DNA from: Streptomyces sp. B93
Lineage (GTDB): Bacteria; Actinomycetota; Actinomycetes; Streptomycetales; Streptomycetaceae
Length of the DNA stretch: 64,000 nt
Assembly: GCF_018070565.1 (NCBI RefSeq)
Contig: NZ_JAGPXL010000019.1
Coordinates: 1 to 64,000 of the forward strand
Reading direction: 5' to 3'
Shown here: one piece after another, positions 58,601 through 64,000 of the stretch
Position numbering within the stretch: position 1 is the stretch's first letter
Layout: each line of letters begins with the position of its first letter
Position numbers and translations under genes: made by a program
The notes under the pieces: generated by a model
What the model saw: only the letters and a program-made list of their open reading frames with translations
Told to the model about the DNA's origin: nothing
Databases searched by the model: none

Positions 58601-61600
58601 ACCGTGTCGTGCGCCCGCCGGACTTCCAGCAGGTCGTGCCGGTCGGCGTCTTCGAGGCGGTCATGGGCGTCCGCCAGCAGCTCCTGCAGACGCAGGTCCT
58701 GGTCGTCGGTCACGGCGCCGTCGGCCTGCGCGCGATGGAGCTCGGCGACGAGTTCACGGTGTTCCTTCCGCAGATCCGTGCGCCGGGCGGTCTCCCGGTC
58801 GTCGATCTCGGCGACCGCGGGCGGGTCGAACTCCCCGTCCCGGGCAGCGGGCAGCAGCCCCCGTCCGGCCAGCTCGACGATGTCGCGGGCAGCGGTGAAG
58901 GCGTCGTGGGAGAGTCGCTCATCGAGGGCGTCCCGCCAGGTCCGGTCCACGGCGGTCAGCAGTTCGTCGAGCGAGGGCCGTTCGTCGCGGGTGTCACGCA
59001 CCTTGAGCAGTTCCGCGTCCAGGACCAGTTCGGGGGCGAGCGCCCCGCCAAGGCGGGTGCTCCCGGTGCCTCTGGCCAGCAGAGCGAACAGCTCCTCCAT
59101 CGAGGCGTGGGCCGCCCAGGCCGCCGCGGCCGAGACGGCGTCCGAGCACCGTGCGAGCTGCCGCAGTTCGGCCAGGACCGCCTCCCTGCCATCCAGCAGA
59201 GACTGGCGCAGGGCGGAGATCTCCTTGGCCGCGCGGTTGCCGTCGGACCGGTCGGCGCGACGAGCGCCGTCGACTGCCAGGCACCACTCCCTGACCGGAG
59301 CGACGGCTCGCTCCACCAGATGCACCAGGTCCTGCCGTCCGGACCCCTGGAGAGGCTTGCCGCTGGACGAGCGGTACTTGCGGTCCATGCGGTCGATCTC
59401 ATTGTTGATCTCGGCTGGCTTCGACAGCCGCTCCGTCTGCTCCCGGGTCCGCTGCACCGCGTCACGGTCGTCGCGGACCACTGTCCCGAGCAGCGTTCCG
59501 AGCATCCCGTCGTCAGGCGCGAGCCACAGCTTGGCGATCTGTGTGGCCCGCGCGAACCGCAGCTTCTGCGGCGCGAGCAGGGCACGGCACTGCTCCCCCA
59601 GCTCCCGCAGCCGGGCCTCCGTGTCGAAGACGTCGGCGACCAGCGGAGAAGCGGTCATCAGAGCGCCGCTGAGGGCACGGTCGGCGACGGCGGCCGCCAC
59701 TTCCGCGAGCCGGTCCGGGAGCCGGGGCACCAGCGCCTTGAGCTCAGCGCCCGCCGAGTGGTCGCCGGTGATCAGCGCGGTGCGCAGCAGGGCGGGCACC
59801 AGGAAGGGCTCGCTGCCCTCGGTGTCCCGGCCCGCGTACCCGCCATGCTCCTGGAGCAGGTCCGCGGTCAGCCGGGCGACCTGGCTGTCACCGGAGGTGA
59901 GCAGCGCGGCGGCACCGGCCAGGCGGAGCGCCGCCACCTGGGGCTCGGGGTGACCGGCGGCTCGGGCGACATGGTGGGCGAGTCCGAAGCGCCGCTCCAC
60001 GACCAGCTGCGCCAGGGCCCGCTCGGCCGCGGACTCACCGGGGCGGTCGCCCGTGGCCGCGTCCCGGACCTGCGCATCCTCGTCCTTCGGTGCCGTGGGA
60101 GTGAGCGACGGGACAGGGGCGACCATCTGCGTCCGGGGCGCCAGCTCGCTGTCGGTCCGTGTCGCGGCCTGTGCGTCGGGGCCGTTGACCGGCTTGGGGG
60201 CCGTCGGCCTGGCAGGGGCAGCGGCTTCAGGCGGGGAGACCGGCTCGGGCACGGTGTTCTCGATTTGCTGGCCGGCGGTCTCTTCGGTGGCCTGGCCGAC
60301 GGTCTCCTCGGTGAAGTGACCGGCAGTCTCCCCCGTCCGCTCGGTCGGCTGTGCGTCCCCATGTTCCGTGGTCGACTCGGCGTCGGAGGGGCCGGCGGTG
60401 CCGTTGGCCCCGGCCCCCGCGTGTTCGCGGCTGGTGTCCTCCAGCTGGGCGAACGTCAGTGCGGGGGCCATGATCGCCGCCATGGCACACGCCGGCAGCA
60501 CCCGCACCACCTGCTCCTGCAGAGCCAGGATCTCGGCAGCGGCGTCCGCCTGCCGCCTCAGCCTGATGAGCCGGAGCAGGGCGGCGAGCGCGGCGCTCTC
60601 CTCCCGTTGCGGCTGGTCCCACGCCGGTGCGTCCAGAAGGCGGCGGGCCGCGTCTCGCACGGCCTCGGCGGCAGCGGCGGCCGGGCTGTCCGGGTGGCAG
60701 GTGACATGCAGGAGTTCTCGGAGTGGCTCCCGCCCCCGAAGGGCACGTTCGTATTCCGTCCGGTGCGCGCGGGCCGCGCGCGTCATGTCCTCCAGACGGC
60801 GGGGCACGCCCTCGATCCCCGCCGCGCTGAACACCGCGTCGACGTTGTCGAAGACGGCGGCCAGGGCGGCCAGCGCGGCGAGGTCCGTGTCCCGCGGAGG
60901 GCGGCCGTCCACCACCGCGTCGGACACCCTCTCCGCGGCTTGCCGGGCTTGCGCGAGGGCCGACTCCAGCTCTCGGCAGGCAGCCTCCGGTTCCGTCCCC
61001 TCCTCGTTCCGGGCGCCTGCGGACGCCGCCGCGGTCATGTCGTGAGAGGTGCGGGAGTCGCCTACCGCGGTCTCCGGGGCGGGGGCGCTCGTGCCCGGCC
61101 GGTCGGCGGCGGGCCCATGCTTCCCCTCGCCCGCGAGCAGCGGCTCATCGTCTTCCGCTGCTCCAGCGGCGAAGTCCGGGTACGCCTCTACGACGGACCG
61201 CGCCGCGGCTTCGACGTCATGGAACTGTGCCCTCTCCTTGTCATCGGCCGGCGCCGCGAACCAGTCCTGGTCCGCCGCCCAGGCGAGGATGCGGGCGTCC
61301 GCGACGGAGGCGTTGCACCACGCGAACACAGTAGCCCGGACCAGAGTCCCGCCCCAACGGGCGACGGGGTCGGGCACCGTCTCACCGTCACGGGCGAAAA
61401 CGAACCGGCCGACCTGGTTCATCACGGTGACCGTGAGCCCCTTGATCCCGCAGATGCAGCTGTGCAGCCGCGACTCACGGCGGAGCCTGGTGAGAACGTC
61501 CCTGCACAGGGTGCGGCTGACGCGTCGAGGAGCCGCCATGCGGATGCCCAGGCTGCCGAGCAGTTCCTGCCGGTCCCGGGGCGGCAGGGAGTTGAAGGCG

Positions 61601-61752
61601 AGCTCCACCATGTCGGCCGTGAGGTCGTTCAATGTGGCGGCCGCCGGATGTTCCAATGCGTTGAGCGCGGCGGCCAGGCCTTCCAGGTCCTTGGTCGAGG
61701 CGCTCGGCGGGGACAACGGTGGCCCCGTGACGACGCGGTAGCGGTCCTGCAT
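55633..61752 (-). CDS. Giant STAND-like P-loop ATPase of unknown function
   Basis: A 2039-residue protein. The first 440 residues are helical with a cysteine pair (HSCICG). A low-complexity acidic linker (about 445-560) with ETAGHFTEETVG-type repeats follows, then a long helical coiled-coil-prone part (560-1200). A P-loop module of the AAA_16/STAND kind begins with GGEMFYGRDAERKSI, Walker A GGRGLGKSALL (near 1370) and Walker B LLILLDECDQFF (near 1465). The C-terminal third has helical, winged-helix-like features and LTGGWPLLVGRAHRL. Large STAND ATPases act as intracellular sensors in defence and signalling (Avs, NLR-like). No known effector domain is recognised. It ends at a terminator next to Gabija and follows an unrecognised gene on the same strand. 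Confidence 0.85.
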   Translation of the reverse strand: MQDRYRVVTGPPLSPPSASTKDLEGLAAALNALEHPAAATLNDLTADMVELAFNSLPPRDRQELLGSLGIRMAAPRRVSRTLCRDVLTRLRRESRLHSCICGIKGLTVTVMNQVGRFVFARDGETVPDPVARWGGTLVRATVFAWCNASVADARILAWAADQDWFAAPADDKERAQFHDVEAAARSVVEAYPDFAAGAAEDDEPLLAGEGKHGPAADRPGTSAPAPETAVGDSRTSHDMTAAASAGARNEEGTEPEAACRELESALAQARQAAERVSDAVVDGRPPRDTDLAALAALAAVFDNVDAVFSAAGIEGVPRRLEDMTRAARAHRTEYERALRGREPLRELLHVTCHPDSPAAAAAEAVRDAARRLLDAPAWDQPQREESAALAALLRLIRLRRQADAAAEILALQEQVVRVLPACAMAAIMAPALTFAQLEDTSREHAGAGANGTAGPSDAESTTEHGDAQPTERTGETAGHFTEETVGQATEETAGQQIENTVPEPVSPPEAAAPARPTAPKPVNGPDAQAATRTDSELAPRTQMVAPVPSLTPTAPKDEDAQVRDAATGDRPGESAAERALAQLVVERRFGLAHHVARAAGHPEPQVAALRLAGAAALLTSGDSQVARLTADLLQEHGGYAGRDTEGSEPFLVPALLRTALITGDHSAGAELKALVPRLPDRLAEVAAAVADRALSGALMTASPLVADVFDTEARLRELGEQCRALLAPQKLRFARATQIAKLWLAPDDGMLGTLLGTVVRDDRDAVQRTREQTERLSKPAEINNEIDRMDRKYRSSSGKPLQGSGRQDLVHLVERAVAPVREWCLAVDGARRADRSDGNRAAKEISALRQSLLDGREAVLAELRQLARCSDAVSAAAAWAAHASMEELFALLARGTGSTRLGGALAPELVLDAELLKVRDTRDERPSLDELLTAVDRTWRDALDERLSHDAFTAARDIVELAGRGLLPAARDGEFDPPAVAEIDDRETARRTDLRKEHRELVAELHRAQADGAVTDDQDLRLQELLADAHDRLEDADRHDLLEVRRAHDTVRSDLPVFRRQAADRIRARLDVLDPTAEERAQVLRHLDTGGLATAADLVYFLEIGEPVPEIETGESHLTEFFPAVPDGLPRGIDRDLVDLVRSGGKHPTLPVLDYGGLSTDEAALAADVLDEWRALAAAERKDRLQVAPTRQVPPLLKLLGYDAKSARPLDDRSQHRREYRLFEATGVEINGRAKAPAFGSQIREQGGNLRVMMVWGKPPAKVVMSWTERDTSGASLLVVYFGTLSREARVELAVGSGRLQPLLVVDDAALAYLAARGNRQVSTATQTLLPFSGVNPYIREKRGRIGGEMFYGRDAERKSILDPRGTQVIFGGRGLGKSALLADAGEQFAEQRPGYQHAVYVNLDQENIGKGSSLGPEALWSVLERELIEVQVLDRPQGRKARQEISGRVRAGIRTWLDGDSRRRLLILLDECDQFFEADAPRFDQTKKLKGLGSDTKDRAKVVFAGLHSVQRFSKLASNGPFGHLAQTPKVIGPLAPQYAAELLVEPMRALGFEFQDLDLVNRVLGYCSYQPFLLQMFGHRLVELMHRKRARRGPEGPPYRVEVADIEVVESDAALRDGISAAFKDTLSLDHRYDVIANVLAYQARHRGLEVRLSDAELREECETFWRDGFEQLDTEGFRAYLSEMVGLGILAPNHDGQGWHLRGPNALRMIGTSHEVDARLLRAEQDCELQESIVQEGRPELPDGRPAPLTITQLDDLLGERSNQTRVVLGTTATGVTDVGDTLRTVAGRIADWKLPPVGKVGVYRQELTGGVPRERRVVISDFARYPARPEACREAVDLAETLLPATPGVTRAVVLVTDPTQLTLWRSLLMGTEPTSAAPVVLRRHDRRSLRGWAQRVNRFHTEDRLDRLHELTGGWPLLVGRAHRLHDELGDPDEVLYRLAGLRADRAEAQAFAEATGVYTEPLLVTGYRALDDGFKDGPFDLEGAVTAVALKIEDEDEARWIVSCLDALQVFDRTDEAQLRLEPLLRQCMSPDT

Positions 61753-61886
61753 GGACGCGTACTCCGTTTCTGTGGCTGGTTGGCTTGCGGGGATCGGCTC
61801 ACTCGACGCCGAGGAGCTTTGGAGGGGAACGGAGGAGAGGAGGAGCGAAGGGGACGAGCAGAGTGGTGTGTCGGAGCGGCGAAGGA

Positions 61887-64000
61887 TCAGCGGCCGCGCG
61901 TGTGCTCGGTGACGAACGTGTAGCCGTGGGGCAGTTCCCAGCCGTCCGCCTTGCCGAGTCTGCGGCAGTGCTCCCGGAAAGCCGCCCGCTGTACGTCACT
62001 GGGCGAGCACCCCGGCCGCAGGCGGCGCAGATGGCCGGGGACGAACTGGATGCCGAGCAGCCCTTCACCGCCGGGTTCCGTGCCGCCCCAGGGGCGGATC
62101 ACCGGCCGTCGGGCAGGGCGGTAGCCGATGAGCGGAATGGCCGGCTCCCTGTCGCGCGCCGGGAAGTGCGGCTGCCCCCACGGGTCCCGGCTGCCGAGGG
62201 CCGGTTCCAGAAGCCGTTCGGCGAGGAGTTCCGCGACCGCCGATTCCAGGGCGGCGGCCTGCGACCGCGCAGGCTGGCGCCCGTAGACCGCACTCGGCAG
62301 GACCGAACGGTCCATCAACGCGTGACCGTCCAGAGTGAGCAAACCGCACCGGCGCACCGTGCGCATCACCAGCTGCCGGGGGCCGAGCCCGACCGCACTG
62401 TCATGGTGACGGTCACTGCCCGGAGCGTCCTCCCTGGTGAGCACACGAGGGTCGTAACGGTGCCCGGTCTCACGGTCGCCGACCTGGATCCGCTTCGTGA
62501 GCCGGGTCGTGACCAGGCGGATCACCGTACCGCCGCCGCGCTGTCGCAGTTCGAGCAGAAGGCCGGGGAAGAAGTCGCGGGGCCAGGTGATGCCCACCAA
62601 CCGCCCGGACTCGTCACCGAGTTCGGCGGTGACGGCCTGTGTCGCCTCCTTCTCGTCCAACACCTCTCCGGCATGGTCGATGTCGAGGCGTACCGTGGGG
62701 CGCGCGCCGTGAGACCGGCGAAGATCTTCTACGACGTAGGGATGCAAGGGGAACCAGCTGCCGATGAGGTGGGCAAGCCGCAGGGGCGTCCACCAGACGA
62801 TCTCCAGCGCGTCGTTGCGCAGAAGTTCGCCGGTGTCGAGGGAGGCGTCATCGGCCAGAGGGAGATCGATCGGATCCAGTTCCGCTTCCGGCTCCGACGA
62901 CGCGGGCAAGGTGGACTTCCAGCCGAGTCCGGCCGGGGTCAGAGGGTCTCCGGATGCCTCCGCGTCGCCGGGATGGTGAGACCGCCACACGCCTCCCCCC
63001 TCGAACGCGTCGTCGAGGGTGATCCGGGAGCCGTTCTCGAACAGGCCCTGTTCACTGTCTCCTTGGACGACGTCGGCGAGCGCCACGTTCGCCCGGCACA
63101 CCGCGGCTGCGTACCCCGCTCCCCTCAGCGGTTCCGACGCTCCGGGGAACGTGCGCAGCCGCGGTCCCACCGCTGTGTAGACGGTGAGGGGTGCGGCAAG
63201 GCCGTAGCGCCGCCTGGCCGGGGTGGCCGCGTGCTCCACCGCCGCCGCGAGGGATTTCAGGTCATCGCCGCCCAGGGGCCCGGTGTCCCGCCAGCAGTCC
63301 GCCAGGGACGTCCGGGTCATGGCGTAGTGACCCCAGGTGCGCAGAGCGGTGCTGGAGTGGAGGACCCCTCGTACTGTGTTGAGAAGACCGGCCAGACCCG
63401 CCCGCAGGTCGTCTTCGTACATGCCCCCCACCAGCGCGGCGAGGGACACGGGGACAACGGGACTGAGTAACTGCTCGCGTGCCGTCGTCAGGAGATGCTC
63501 GGCATAGGCCGTCAGTTCGTCGCGCCGGGCCGCTTCCGCGGAGGGGTAGCACACGTCGACGACGAGATGCCCGTCCTCATTGATCCAACGACGGCGCGTG
63601 CGCAAGCGATGAAGCTGAGCCGGCGACAGGCTCAGGGCCGGGCCGAAGGCGTGCGGATCCGGGACCAGCAGCTCCCTTTGCCGTGGCGCGGCGCCGCTTC
63701 CCGGCTTCCCCGGGCCCTCGGCACCCGCGGGCGCCCCCGACAGCCAGGCCGGCACGTCACCGAGAACACCTGCCTCCGGGTGGGCGCCCTCCCGGTAGAC
63801 GATCTCGGCGTAGAGCGGATCCGATCCGGTGGCGACGCACACCATGGCACCGACCGGGAGCACGGGAGCGCACTCGCCGAACGTGATCACGGGGAAGTCG
63901 TCGAGACGCAGCGGGCTGCCGCCGTAGCCGTCGCCGCCCAGGTCGTACCCGAAGTACACGGCGTTGAAGGCGACAGCGGTGTGGACCGGGGCGGCGCGGG
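61887..64000 (-). CDS. Unrecognised large protein, partial (5' end outside window)
   Basis: At least 704 residues. A GTG at 63959 could start it, but the same frame stays open to the window edge and reads like protein (HTAVAFNAVYFGYDLGGDGY), so the true start lies beyond. Features: APVLPVGAMVCVATGSDPLY, a WINEDGHLVVDVCYPSAEAA segment, GGMYEDDLRAGLAGLLNTVR, and a C-terminal half with ELLRNDALEIVWWTPLRLAH and RRPVIRPWGGTEPGGEGLLG. No family was recognised. It lies 134 bases upstream of the giant ATPase gene in the same direction, so both probably work together, possibly with further genes outside. Confidence 0.8.
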   Translation of the reverse strand, partial: RAAPVHTAVAFNAVYFGYDLGGDGYGGSPLRLDDFPVITFGECAPVLPVGAMVCVATGSDPLYAEIVYREGAHPEAGVLGDVPAWLSGAPAGAEGPGKPGSGAAPRQRELLVPDPHAFGPALSLSPAQLHRLRTRRRWINEDGHLVVDVCYPSAEAARRDELTAYAEHLLTTAREQLLSPVVPVSLAALVGGMYEDDLRAGLAGLLNTVRGVLHSSTALRTWGHYAMTRTSLADCWRDTGPLGGDDLKSLAAAVEHAATPARRRYGLAAPLTVYTAVGPRLRTFPGASEPLRGAGYAAAVCRANVALADVVQGDSEQGLFENGSRITLDDAFEGGGVWRSHHPGDAEASGDPLTPAGLGWKSTLPASSEPEAELDPIDLPLADDASLDTGELLRNDALEIVWWTPLRLAHLIGSWFPLHPYVVEDLRRSHGARPTVRLDIDHAGEVLDEKEATQAVTAELGDESGRLVGITWPRDFFPGLLLELRQRGGGTVIRLVTTRLTKRIQVGDRETGHRYDPRVLTREDAPGSDRHHDSAVGLGPRQLVMRTVRRCGLLTLDGHALMDRSVLPSAVYGRQPARSQAAALESAVAELLAERLLEPALGSRDPWGQPHFPARDREPAIPLIGYRPARRPVIRPWGGTEPGGEGLLGIQFVPGHLRRLRPGCSPSDVQRAAFREHCRRLGKADGWELPHGYTFVTEHTRGR

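Noticed and set aside
56644..61923. Plus-strand open frame of more than 1700 codons opposite the giant ATPase
   Set aside because: Composition is a typical mirror of the minus-strand gene; the minus frame carries real motifs (P-loop, Walker B).

Overview
The window is high-GC DNA with strong GC3 bias, GTG/TTG starts, many ATGA overlaps and lineage-typical genes (DUF6243, DUF397/XRE/ATPase trios, DUF5753, DUF6879, DUF6415, LAL regulators, class III lanthipeptides). This points to a Streptomyces or close relative chromosome. No rRNA, tRNA, CRISPR array or complete insertion sequence was seen. All calls come from reading the sequence and from memory of protein families; no search was run.

Left part (about 1-29.2 kb) is ordinary chromosome. 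It holds a frameshifted DUF6243 gene, an Rsm22-like methyltransferase, a serine hydrolase/Bcr-type exporter pair, a Gfo/Idh/MocA oxidoreductase, a Tat-exported PhoD-like phosphatase, an SDR enzyme, a SnoaL-like protein, DoxX, a MazG-like protein and a secreted GH64 beta-1,3-glucanase behind a readable promoter and LacI-type operator. Next comes a coupled NACHT ATPase / histidine kinase / response regulator operon (11.1-15.9 kb), then a LAL regulator convergent with a class III lanthipeptide cluster: two 36-residue precursors, LanKC and one ABC half-transporter (19.0-23.6 kb). CstA/YbdD, DUF3311, a sodium:solute symporter, an ECF-type sigma factor and a small membrane protein follow.

A 1-kb stretch without a convincing gene (29.2-30.2 kb) marks the change to a defence-rich accessory region. 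At 30.2-43.6 kb a tight three-gene operon encodes a Ser/Thr kinase fused to a DUF1998-type DEAD helicase (2105 aa), a SNF2/DrmD-like helicase and an Eco57I/DrmMI-like N6-adenine methylase. It looks like a DISARM relative in which DrmA/DrmB are replaced by one kinase-headed giant. A helical protein of unknown function follows. At 51.9-55.6 kb is a Gabija-type pair (GajA nuclease, GajB helicase). The kinase-helicase operon and the Gabija pair each have the same kind of 6-3-6 palindrome upstream (GTTGAC-RAC-GTYAAC), which suggests a common regulator. At 55.6-64 kb a 2039-aa P-loop ATPase and an unrecognised partner, which runs off the window edge, form a second candidate for an undescribed system.

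Between the defence modules lies a rearranged regulatory zone (45.0-51.8 kb). It has a WhiJ-like locus (DUF397, XRE/DUF5753, HATPase) split by a segment carrying a NUDIX gene and a truncated sulfatase-like gene, bounded by a 160-bp direct repeat. A second XRE/DUF6879 set and a decayed second copy of the HATPase gene complete it.
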